This document shows positions 6,397 to 13,053 of a DNA stretch of 18,115 nt, one piece after another; the first letter of the stretch is position 1, and every line of letters starts with the position of its first letter. The DNA lies in the NCBI GenBank assembly GCA_025936675.1, contig JAICSX010000043.1, forward strand, positions 1 through 18,115. The letters are read 5' to 3'. Below the pieces are notes generated by a model that searched no databases, had not been told where the DNA came from, and was given only the letters and a program-made list of their open reading frames with translations. The DNA is from Sphingomonas sp. (GTDB taxonomy: Bacteria; Pseudomonadota; Alphaproteobacteria; Sphingomonadales; Sphingomonadaceae). Both the position numbers and the translations under genes were made by a program.

Positions 6397-8859
6397 ATGC
6401 TGCCGCGCCTCGCTCGCCTGTTCGCGTGCGCTTCGGCGTTAACCATAACTGCGCCCTGCTCCGCGGGGTCGATGAATGTCTCCCTTGAAACAACCGGGGT
6501 CCCCCCCGGTTTCAATGAGCTGGCAAGCTCCAGAGAGACTCTCGTCGATGTGTATTTCGGCAATCGCAAAGTCGTCGAAACGCTCGTCGATACAAAACCC
6601 GGGACGCTCCGATTCCGCTCACCACAGGAAGTCCTTGCCGCACTGCCCTTCGTGATTGCGGCGCCCGAGCTCGTTTCGGCATTGACGGCTGAGCTGCCAA
6701 CCAACAGTCAGGCTGCGTGCGCATATTCCAACTTGGGGAACTGCGGGAACCTGAGCCCGCAAGTGATTGGCATCATCTCTGACGAGGAGCACTTCCGGGT
6801 CGATCTTTTCGTCAACCCTCGGTTCCTTCAGACTTTGCAATCAACCGGTGAGGGTTTCCTGCCAACGCCGTCGGCGCCACTCTCGTTGACGAGCGCGCTG
6901 GGACTCGCCGCGTCGGGATCATTGGGCGGACATAGCCTCTACAATATCCAGAATCGGACGGTCTTGGCGCTACGTAATGCTAGGATTCGAACGAGCAATT
7001 CATTCGCTTCCGGCCTTGGTTGGGTCGTTGACGACTTCGTAGGGGAGGTCGACCGAAAGGATCTTCGGTACTCGGCAGGGCTGTTCTGGGCGCCCGGCAA
7101 CGAGTTCACCGGCCAGAGACGGATTATCGGCGGCGGTATCGGAACCCAGTTTGACACCTCGGCCGATCGCCAGACGCTTGAGGGGACGCCGCTCGTCCTT
7201 TTCCTCGTTCGCCCGGCGCGCGTTGAACTTCTTGTAGATGGCCGGCTTGTGAGCTCGCGCTCATATTCAGCGGGGAATAATGAGCTCGATACCTCAGCGC
7301 TTTCAGACGGCTCCTACTCGGTCCTGCTGCGTATCCAGGAAGAGAACGGATCCGTCAGAGAAGAGCGCCGTTTCTTTGTCAAGAATGCACAAGTCGCGCC
7401 AATCGGGCATCCCGTGTATTTCCTCTACGGCGGCCTGCTCGCCAACACGCGGGCACACAGTCCGATCAGCGTGAGCGACACGTTTTACTATCAGGCAGGT
7501 GCCGCCTGGCGCCTGAGCAACGCTATAGCATTCGACGTTGCGGCCCTTGGAACGCAGCGCAAGGCCATCTTCGAAGCTGGTGGATGGTTCATTGAACCGT
7601 TCGGAAGAATCCGGCTGGCGGGTCTTGCATCGACCGCGGGCGATGCGGGCGCGCTGGTCCAGCTTGCCTCGGGCGGGCACGGCCCCATCAATTTCAATCT
7701 CGATGTCCGCCGCATTTGGTCTCACAACGATCAGCCGCTGATTCCGCTACCCTCTTATGTCGACACGTTCGAAGCTATTCCGCCTACCGGAGTTCAGCTG
7801 GCCAACGGCTCCTATACGCAGGCGATCGGAAGCGTCGGGCTGCGCCTCGAAGGTGGCTATATTTCGCTCGTGGGTACCTATCGCAAGGACCGGAACGGAC
7901 CGGCCGACTACAGCATCGGACCAAGCATCGATTTGCCTCTCTTAACTAACCACGGGCTGCAGGTTGTGTTTCAGGCTTCGGCTCAGCGTACCCGGTCCTC
8001 GACAGTGGGCTTTGCGGGTGTGCGATTGCTGTACACGTCGGGCGGCTTGTCGATGATGAGCACGCTCGGCCGCACCATCGAGGACGAGCGAGGTGACTCA
8101 AAGGAAGCAGAGACACGTTCAACCGGCAGCATCGCGGCTCAATACTCCCACCAGACGCAAGGAGGCAGCCTGCTGACCACAGAAGTGGGAGCCGATCGGA
8201 ATATCAGTTCGTCGACCGTGCGTGCCGGCGCAACAATGTTCAGCGAGCTCGGCAACGCCCGCGTCGACCTGCTCCACAATCTCGAGGGACAACGGAGCAC
8301 TCAGTATGACGTGAGCTTCCAGTCGGGCTTGGCGCTTTCCTCGCATTCTACGACATTCGGCGCTCGCCAGACCGATCAGAGCGCCATCGTCATTTCTGTT
8401 GCAGGTGACGCGGACAAAGCAGTTTTCAAAGTGTTGCTCGACGACACGCCACGGGGCGAAGTGCGGACTGGCCAACCATTGTCCTTGTTCGTTCCAGGCT
8501 ATCACACGTACCGGGTCCGCCTGCTCCCGATAGAGGCCGCGTCGGTGGATTATGATGCTGGCGCCCGCGAGGTCACCCTCTACCCCGGGAACGTCCAATC
8601 TCTCGAATGGAAGGCGGAATCTTATTTTACCGTTTTCGCGCAAGCTGTTGCCCCAGACGGGTCCGTGATTTCCAATGCTCTCGTGGAGAGCAAGAGAGCA
8701 GTCGCGCAAACGGACGCGAGTGGCTATTTCCAACTCGACATGAGACGCGATGATGAAATCACCATTGCCAAGGATGGCGTACCGTCTTGCGTGGCGAGAC
8801 TGCCCAGCTTCTCGGTCAAAAACGATTACGCCTCTATTGGGAAGGTCGTTTGCGAGTGA
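6397..8859 (+). CDS. Outer-membrane pilus usher, CS1/TcfC type
   Basis: The 820-residue protein has a signal peptide (residues 1-24, ending near PCSAGS). An N-terminal periplasmic domain (about 25-140) has a cysteine pair at about 108 and 116. A beta-rich barrel region contains a plug-like insert near 263-330 (GTPLVLFLVRPARVELLVDG and SAGNNELDTSALSDGSYSVL). The C-terminal region has an 'LYPGNVQSLEW' motif at about 725 and a small Ig-like domain (about 745-785, TDASGYFQLDM). This end looks like the C-terminal domain of CS1/CFA ushers (CooC, CfaC, TcfC) rather than FimD/PapC. By family knowledge it is the outer-membrane pore that accepts chaperone-subunit complexes and assembles the pilus. It starts 10 bp after pilin 2, with GAGG upstream, and its stop overlaps the chaperone start, so it sits in one operon with them. 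Confidence 0.9.
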   Translation: MLPRLARLFACASALTITAPCSAGSMNVSLETTGVPPGFNELASSRETLVDVYFGNRKVVETLVDTKPGTLRFRSPQEVLAALPFVIAAPELVSALTAELPTNSQAACAYSNLGNCGNLSPQVIGIISDEEHFRVDLFVNPRFLQTLQSTGEGFLPTPSAPLSLTSALGLAASGSLGGHSLYNIQNRTVLALRNARIRTSNSFASGLGWVVDDFVGEVDRKDLRYSAGLFWAPGNEFTGQRRIIGGGIGTQFDTSADRQTLEGTPLVLFLVRPARVELLVDGRLVSSRSYSAGNNELDTSALSDGSYSVLLRIQEENGSVREERRFFVKNAQVAPIGHPVYFLYGGLLANTRAHSPISVSDTFYYQAGAAWRLSNAIAFDVAALGTQRKAIFEAGGWFIEPFGRIRLAGLASTAGDAGALVQLASGGHGPINFNLDVRRIWSHNDQPLIPLPSYVDTFEAIPPTGVQLANGSYTQAIGSVGLRLEGGYISLVGTYRKDRNGPADYSIGPSIDLPLLTNHGLQVVFQASAQRTRSSTVGFAGVRLLYTSGGLSMMSTLGRTIEDERGDSKEAETRSTGSIAAQYSHQTQGGSLLTTEVGADRNISSSTVRAGATMFSELGNARVDLLHNLEGQRSTQYDVSFQSGLALSSHSTTFGARQTDQSAIVISVAGDADKAVFKVLLDDTPRGEVRTGQPLSLFVPGYHTYRVRLLPIEAASVDYDAGAREVTLYPGNVQSLEWKAESYFTVFAQAVAPDGSVISNALVESKRAVAQTDASGYFQLDMRRDDEITIAKDGVPSCVARLPSFSVKNDYASIGKVVCE

Positions 8860-9545
8860 AACCCCGCCGCGCCATCAGTGTCTTCGTGGCTGCTATGAGT
8901 TTGGTGGCTTCCACGCCAGCAAGCGCCGATCTTGTCCTGAGCGAACTCATCGTCGAACTTCAGCCAGGCAAACGGATTCGCGACGATGTGGAGGTCTGGA
9001 ATAACTCACCCGAGCGAGCATTCGTCGCGATTGAGCCAAGGGAGATAATAGATGCGGGCAAGCCGGCCCAAACAGTCCATCAAGATCCTGATCCTGAGAA
9101 GCTTGGGCTTCTGGTCTCTCCTTCGCGTATGATTCTCGAGCCTGGACAACGCAAGTTGATCAGAATTGCGGCGCTGTCGTCCAGCCGGGACCGCGAACAC
9201 GTTTATCGAGTGACGGTGAAGCCGGTTGTCGGCGGTGTTCAATCAGGTGCGTCAGGGTTGAAGATCCTGGTTGGCTACGATGTTCTCGTGCTGGTGCGCC
9301 CTGCAGAGGCTGCGGCAAACGTCAGTGCCTCGCGAAGCGGCCGCACCCTGACCTTCGAAAACAAAGGCAATGTGAGCGTCGAGCTCACGGACGGGAGGCA
9401 ATGTGAGGGGCGCAACAGCCAGTGCACGCAATTGCCCGGGAAGAGGTTGTATCCTGGCACGTCGTGGACCGTTGAACTTCCTTCCAGTCAGCCGGCGCAA
9501 TATGATGTCAGATCTCCCGACCGGACTGATCACAGAGTTTTTTGA
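8856..9545 (+). CDS. PapD-like periplasmic pilus chaperone
   Basis: I chose the GTG at 8856, which overlaps the usher stop codon (GTGA) and opens a signal peptide ending near PASA|DL; a GGAAGG lies about 10 bases upstream. An ATG at 8787 would start inside the usher gene and bury the signal. The 229-residue protein has the two Ig-like domains of pilus chaperones. Domain 1 shows 'DLVLSELIVELQPGKRIRDD', 'RMILEPGQRKLIRI' and the G1 strand HVYRVTVKPV used for donor-strand complementation. Domain 2 holds 'LTFENKGNVSVEL' and a likely disulfide between C183 and C190. It would hold the two pilins in the periplasm and deliver them to the usher. The sequence is nearer the chaperones of CS1-type systems than PapD itself; this is judged by eye. 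Confidence 0.88.
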   Translation: MKPRRAISVFVAAMSLVASTPASADLVLSELIVELQPGKRIRDDVEVWNNSPERAFVAIEPREIIDAGKPAQTVHQDPDPEKLGLLVSPSRMILEPGQRKLIRIAALSSSRDREHVYRVTVKPVVGGVQSGASGLKILVGYDVLVLVRPAEAAANVSASRSGRTLTFENKGNVSVELTDGRQCEGRNSQCTQLPGKRLYPGTSWTVELPSSQPAQYDVRSPDRTDHRVF

Positions 9546-9616
9546 TAGGTCCCTACGCCAAGAGCGGTGCAATCATCGTCGCGGCGTTTATGGGGCGTGA
9601 CGCTGAACGAGGATCC

Positions 9617-9931
9617 ATGGGTCGATTTTTCTGGATCAGGCGGCGAACGAATGAAGGCCGCATTGAAAGCCGACGCGAGTTCTCTGAGCGATTATTGCGC
9701 CAGCTAAGGGACATGGTCGACGATGGGGAGATCGGCGTCGCGGTCGCCAAGCGCATCATTAGCGATATGTTCGAGCCTGAAGAAGCCGGTGCGCCGCGAC
9801 GCGTGCGATTGCGAGTGTGGCAGTCCTACGTAAAGGATCGAAGCGGTCACATCGGGCCCCATCTGGTCGACTTGAACTCGTTAGGCAGTACGGGCGGCAG
9901 TATAGGCGACGAGGAACCGAATGAGGACTGA
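9617..9931 (+). CDS. Small hypothetical protein after the pilus operon
   Basis: I chose the ATG at 9617 (104 residues), with GAGG four bases before it. The same frame stays open back to a TTG at 9542 that overlaps the chaperone stop, giving 129 residues and a short hydrophobic stretch, so the longer form cannot be excluded. The protein is charged and mainly helical in its first half (ESRREFSERLLRQLRDMVDD followed by GEIGVAVAKRIISDMFEPEE) and ends in a Gly/Ser-rich acidic tail. There is no signal peptide in the short form, no cysteine and no motif I recognise. It follows the chaperone on the same strand and may be co-transcribed. It could be a cytoplasmic regulator, but I do not assign a function. 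Confidence 0.55.
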   Translation: MGRFFWIRRRTNEGRIESRREFSERLLRQLRDMVDDGEIGVAVAKRIISDMFEPEEAGAPRRVRLRVWQSYVKDRSGHIGPHLVDLNSLGSTGGSIGDEEPNED

Positions 9932-9947
9932 TGGTCCCGTTCTTGGG

Positions 9948-10478
9948 CTAAGGATTTTCGCTTGCAGCCGCCCAGCTGAATAGATCGTTTAGGGCACTCC
10001 GCCCCTTGTCCGACAAAGACAGCAGCGTCTTTCTCCGATCGCCACCATCATGGCTTCGCCCGACCCACCCTTGCTCCGCTAGAAGGTCTAACCAACGGAT
10101 CGCCGTACTCAGATTTATCGAGGCGAGCTGCGTCAGTCGGGTGAGCGTGACGACCGATTCATGTTGCTCATGAACGTAAAGCGCAGTCAGCAACGCGAAT
10201 GGCGGCTCACCGGAGAATCTAGCTCCAAAGATCAGCACTCGCCTTTGTCGCAGGCCTAATGCGAGCTGTGCCTGTTGCACCGGCTCCGAAAGGCCGGGGG
10301 AGCCGCTCAAAGCGTCTGCCGGCGCCGGCGCACTCTTGGAAGGTTCCGCGCTTGCAGAGAGAACTGATAGGAGCCTTTGCGCCGCGGCAACGTCGCAGTC
10401 TGAAACGAACACTCGACGAATATTCGATGTTTGTCGCACTTCTGGCCGCCGTGATCTCGGCATCAAATCCACTCGCAA
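9948..10478 (-). CDS. MarR-like winged-helix protein, copy 3
   Basis: This 176-residue protein starts with TTG at 10478, supported by GGAAGG five bases upstream; an ATG at 10463 lacks a comparable site. The C-terminal half is a winged helix related to copies 1 and 2: RQRRVLIFGARFSGEPPFAL, scaffold helix LLTALYVHEQ, recognition region 'LTRLTQLASINLSTAIRWLD' and wing 'SHDGGDRRKTLLSLSDKGR', with the basic DRR tip present. The N-terminal part begins RRVFVSDCDVAAAQRLLSVL, which recalls the first strand and helix of a receiver-like domain, but the rest of such a domain is missing. The gene is convergent with the small gene after the pilus operon (16 bp between stops). It lies 65 bp downstream of small helical paralogue B on the same strand, so those two may be co-transcribed. 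Confidence 0.78.
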   Translation of the reverse strand: MRVDLMPRSRRPEVRQTSNIRRVFVSDCDVAAAQRLLSVLSASAEPSKSAPAPADALSGSPGLSEPVQQAQLALGLRQRRVLIFGARFSGEPPFALLTALYVHEQHESVVTLTRLTQLASINLSTAIRWLDLLAEQGWVGRSHDGGDRRKTLLSLSDKGRSALNDLFSWAAASENP

Positions 10479-10543
10479 TAACGCCTTCCGCTAGCGGCCC
10501 TGAGGGCACAATCGATGATCCGTCGACTGCACGAGCTCGGGGT

Positions 10544-10789
10544 TCATGGCTTTTCGGCGCTGGAGTCAGTCGGCTTCGGCCTGGCCTCGTCCTGTGGCCT
10601 TCCAGAGTGTTCATCTGCCTCCGTCGCCCCAATGCCCAAAATCTCACGAAGCCGACAAATGGCGAGGTCTAAGTGTGCGCCAATTTCTGGAGCGGCATCG
10701 CACCGATCGAGTAGCCCTAAAGCCTCCTCCATGAGTGACAGGGCGGATGCTCCATCGGCATTGACCCGATCTGACGCCGCGTTCCCCAT
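10544..10789 (-). CDS. Small helical protein, paralogue B
   Basis: I place the start at the ATG at 10789 (81 residues), which has GAGG about six to seven bases upstream. The frame is open for another 67 codons upstream, but that part has no recognisable feature and the short form matches the length of paralogue A (77). The core LMEEALGLLDRCDAAPEIGA followed by HLDLAICRLREILG aligns without gaps to paralogue A at 4185-4418, sharing LLD-x3-A-x3-I-x-AH-(I/L)-DLA. The C-terminal tail is charged and Pro-rich. It precedes winged-helix copy 3 on the same strand. No membrane segment or signal is seen. The function is unknown. Its repeated association with a winged-helix gene suggests they work together. 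Confidence 0.65.
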   Translation of the reverse strand: MGNAASDRVNADGASALSLMEEALGLLDRCDAAPEIGAHLDLAICRLREILGIGATEADEHSGRPQDEARPKPTDSSAEKP

Positions 10790-11170
10790 AGTCCGCCTCA
10801 CCGAATGGCCAGCACAACGACCATCGGCCCGTCTAACAGCAAACAGGAAAACGCGCGACCGACTTTCGCCCGAGCCGCTCATGATATTCTCGTCACTGTT
10901 CCTCATGATCCAAGCAGACCGGACACGCGCATCAACTGACGGGGCGATTTCGTCGGCCGCCACTTTCGTTTGCATGTTCAATCGTAGCACTCAAATCCGG
11001 TATTCGCTGCCGCAGCGTCCTGGCCCGCCGAATTATAGTCGGCCGCCCTCTCTCTAGCGTTTCCTCGAGAGGTGCTGAGCCCTTTTACAGCGTTCGGGTA
11101 AGTCTTTGATTTTCCAATGGTCGTATTTGACGGATTTTACAGCAACTTTGCCGGTTCTCCGCAAATAGGC
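10790..11170. other. Gene-poor stretch at the edge of the accessory region
   Basis: I see no supported gene here. The open minus-strand frame upstream of 10789 (to 10990) carries no recognisable domain. A 9-base direct repeat, TTTTACAGC, occurs at 11083-11091 and 11135-11143, close to the broken tRNA. The segment 11090-11160 is A+T-rich relative to both sides. These could be remnants of an attachment site, but no integrase gene is present in the window. Confidence 0.35.
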
Positions 11171-11212
11171 AGAGCTTGGAAGGCTTCTGCTCTACCATTG
11201 AGCTACACCCGC
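11171..11212 (-). pseudogene. Truncated tRNA-Gly(UCC), 5' part only
   Basis: Read on the minus strand from 11212, the sequence gives the acceptor 5' strand GCGGGTG, the D arm (GCTC-loop-GAGC with AATGGTA) and an anticodon loop CTTCCAA at 11182-11176 with anticodon TCC. The 3' side of the anticodon stem (GCTCT) already pairs badly with GAAGC. After that the variable loop, the T arm with GTTCGA and the 3' acceptor strand are all missing. A functional tRNA cannot form. It is therefore a remnant of tRNA-Gly, broken at or just after the anticodon loop, and it lies where the less G+C-rich accessory DNA meets the G+C-rich core DNA. Confidence 0.72.
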
Positions 11213-11224
11213 GCCGGACGCGCG

Positions 11225-11253
11225 GCATGCCATTGCACCAGCGCCGGCGTCAA
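11225..11253 (-). promoter_or_regulatory. Putative promoter of the broken tRNA-Gly
   Basis: On the minus strand, TTGACG (11253-11248) is followed after 17 bases by GCATGC (11230-11225), 12 bases before the tRNA 5' end. The -35 element is a consensus alphaproteobacterial sequence; the -10 is weak. Its presence suggests that this is the original tRNA locus, with its native upstream flank. Confidence 0.4.
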
Positions 11254-11352
11254 TGGCGGGCGAATTGGGGCAACACCATCTTGCCCCCGTAACGACGTTC
11301 CACTAGGTGCCTCACTTCGCTAGATATTTTCACGCGTGAGGGGGTCCGGCGA

Positions 11353-12858
11353 ATGCCGATCGAAACGGTCATCAAGCCCATCCTTGATACCGTTCTCGAC
11401 GCGGTCGTGGTGATCGATCGCAGCGGCATCATCCGCGCCTGGAATCACCATGCCGAATCGACGTTCGGCTGGACGGCGGACGAGGCGATCGGCCGCGACC
11501 TCGGCGACCTGATCGTGCCGCCGTCGCTGCGCGAAGCCCACCATCGCGGTCTTGCCCGGTTCAACGCCGAGGGAGTCGCCAGGGTGCTCGACACGCGGCT
11601 CGAGCTTTCTGGGCTGCGCCGCGACGGCGGGGAGATCCCGATCGAGCTGTCGATCACGCTCGTCAGCCGCGAAGGCCGCGATGTGTTCGTCGGCTTTCTT
11701 CGCGATATTTCCGAGCGACGCGAAGCCGAGCAGCAGATGGAATTCCGACTGCGCGAAAGCCGGCTGATGCTCGATCTCAGCGATCGCGCCAGCCGCGAGG
11801 AAGGTTTCGAGAGCGTCCTCGTGGCGACGCTCGACGCGATCTGCGAGCTTGCCGACTGGCCGCTCGGACATGCTTTCCTCGTGGCCCAGGATGACCGCCG
11901 GCTGACCTCGTCTGTGTGGAGCACGGATGCGGCCAAAGTCGCGCCTGAACTGGTCGAAGTCACCGAGCAGCAGGACTTTTCGGCGGGCGTGGGCTTGCCC
12001 GGTCAAGTGCTTGAATCCGGACAGCCGACGTGGGTCAGTCGAGTCGAACCGTCGTCCAACTTTCCGCGCAGGGGCCTGGGCTTCGAAAGCGGCTTCGCCT
12101 TTCCGGTATTCAGCGGCGACCGCTGCATCGCGGTGTTGGAATTCTTTTCGCGCGACAAGCGGGAGCCCGAGCCGGCATTGCTGCTGTCGGCCCGCGCGAT
12201 CGGAACGCAAATTGGACGCGTCCATGAGCGCAAGCGCGGCGAGGACCTGCAGGCGCTGCTGCTCGCCGAACTCGACCATCGCGCCAAGAACATCATCGCC
12301 GTGGTGCGCGGAATCGCGCATCTGAGTTTCGGCTCATCGAAGACTCTCGAGGATGCGCGGAGCACGTTCGACCGGCGTCTCGATTCGATCGCCAAGGCCA
12401 ACGACATCCTTCACGCACAGAGCGGCAAGAACGCACTCCTGGGCGACATCGTCCGCGAGGCGCTTGGCGGCTGCGGCGTCCCTTCAGAGCGCGTCGCCAT
12501 CTCGGGGCCGGAGCTCTGCGTCGACTCCTCGAGCGCGATCATGTTCTCGCTCGCCGTCCACGAGCTGTGCACCAATGCGGTCAAATACGGTGCGCTGTCG
12601 AACGAAGGCGGTCGACTCCAGGTGGATTGGTCGGTCGCGAACGACGATCCGTCTCGGCTCGATTTCCGCTGGGCCGAGTTCGGCGGCCCCGACGTCGAGC
12701 CGCCGGCAAGCCACGGGTTCGGCATGCGGATTCTGATGCGCGGCATGGAGCTGGAAACGGGCGGTCGCGCGGAGATAACCTATACGCCTCCGGGCTTTGC
12801 ATATACGTTGACGCGAGCGCGGCACGGCGGCCTTGCTCGCGATCGGGCGGCAGCCTGA
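11353..12858 (+). CDS. PAS-GAF HWE-family sensor histidine kinase
   Basis: The 501-residue soluble kinase starts with ATG at 11353, with GAGGGG upstream. Domains in order are PAS (about 8-125, IDRSGIIRAWNHHAESTFGW and ending in the linker 'FLRDISERREAEQQ'), GAF (about 146-290, GVGLPGQVLESGQPTWV) and an HWE kinase core (about 300-490). The phosphoacceptor is H309 in ELDHRAKN, the N box is HELCTNAVKYGALS (N408), and the family-defining W-x-E is W440-A-E442 in WAEFGGP. The G box reads GFGMRIL. No transmembrane segment is seen. HWE kinases in alphaproteobacteria commonly act in light, redox or general stress signalling, but the signal here is unknown because no cofactor cysteine of the LOV type is present. 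No response-regulator gene is adjacent. The gene ends 39 bp before trpL and lies on the core side of the broken tRNA. Confidence 0.92.
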   Translation: MPIETVIKPILDTVLDAVVVIDRSGIIRAWNHHAESTFGWTADEAIGRDLGDLIVPPSLREAHHRGLARFNAEGVARVLDTRLELSGLRRDGGEIPIELSITLVSREGRDVFVGFLRDISERREAEQQMEFRLRESRLMLDLSDRASREEGFESVLVATLDAICELADWPLGHAFLVAQDDRRLTSSVWSTDAAKVAPELVEVTEQQDFSAGVGLPGQVLESGQPTWVSRVEPSSNFPRRGLGFESGFAFPVFSGDRCIAVLEFFSRDKREPEPALLLSARAIGTQIGRVHERKRGEDLQALLLAELDHRAKNIIAVVRGIAHLSFGSSKTLEDARSTFDRRLDSIAKANDILHAQSGKNALLGDIVREALGGCGVPSERVAISGPELCVDSSSAIMFSLAVHELCTNAVKYGALSNEGGRLQVDWSVANDDPSRLDFRWAEFGGPDVEPPASHGFGMRILMRGMELETGGRAEITYTPPGFAYTLTRARHGGLARDRAAA

Positions 12859-12860
12859 GC

Positions 12861-12889
12861 TTGACGCGCCGCGAAAATCTCGACTAGCG
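12861..12889 (+). promoter_or_regulatory. Putative trp operon promoter
   Basis: TTGACG (12861-12866), a 17-base spacer and CTAGCG (12884-12889) make a reasonable alphaproteobacterial sigma-70 promoter directly after the kinase stop codon. Transcription would then start at about 12896-12898, at the first base of the trpL start codon. This implies a leaderless trpL message, in conflict with use of the GAGGG at 12889-12893 as a ribosome site. Confidence 0.5.
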
Positions 12890-12897
12890 AGGGCCTG

Positions 12898-12984
12898 ATG
12901 ACCGACCTGAACGCCATCGCCGTCGCCAGGAACGCCCGCCTGTGGTGGCGCGCACCCGCAGCTGCGGCGCGATGGCGCGACTGA
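12898..12984 (+). CDS. trpL: trp operon leader peptide
   Basis: This short frame encodes 28 residues with Trp at codons 16, 17 and 26 (RLWWRA and ARWRD), which is far above expectation and typical of a tryptophan attenuator leader. It has ATG at 12898 with GAGGG five bases upstream, and ends with TGA at 12984. It is followed within 30 bases by a rho-independent terminator and then by trpD. By established attenuation logic, ribosome stalling at the Trp codons under tryptophan shortage would favour an antiterminator and let transcription reach the structural genes. Around the Trp codons, CGCGC (12949-12953) can pair with GCGCG (12967-12971). The leader stands before trpD, not trpE, which is unusual. 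Confidence 0.85.
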   Translation: MTDLNAIAVARNARLWWRAPAAAARWRD

Positions 12985-13012
12985 TCGACTAAAGACCGAT
13001 CATCGACTGCCC

Positions 13013-13035
13013 GCCCGCCACCGGCGGGCTTTTTT
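13013..13035 (+). terminator. trp attenuator (rho-independent terminator)
   Basis: GCCCGCC (13013-13019), a three-base loop, GGCGGGC (13023-13029) and six T (13030-13035) form a seven-pair G+C-only hairpin with a U-run. It lies between trpL and trpD. CGCCACC (13016-13022) is also a perfect complement of GGTGGCG (12944-12950) at the tandem Trp codons, so the terminator arm has at least one alternative partner. Folding software would be needed to define the competing structures. Confidence 0.88.
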
Positions 13036-13053
13036 GTTTCAGGAACTCGACCC

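Noticed and set aside
9932..9947. Terminator between the converging genes after the pilus operon
   Set aside because: No stem with a T-run is visible on either strand in or beside these 16 bases.
10515..11057. 180-codon plus-strand frame across small paralogue B
   Set aside because: Low-complexity Ser/Arg/Pro composition, no ribosome site; the minus-strand gene has a paralogue in this window.
11171..11212. Intact tRNA-Gly
   Set aside because: No T arm, no GTTCGA, and no 3' strand to pair with GCGGGTG within a normal tRNA length.
11320..12321. 333-codon minus-strand frame opposite the kinase
   Set aside because: Same reason: it mirrors the kinase codons and has no recognisable motif or ribosome site.
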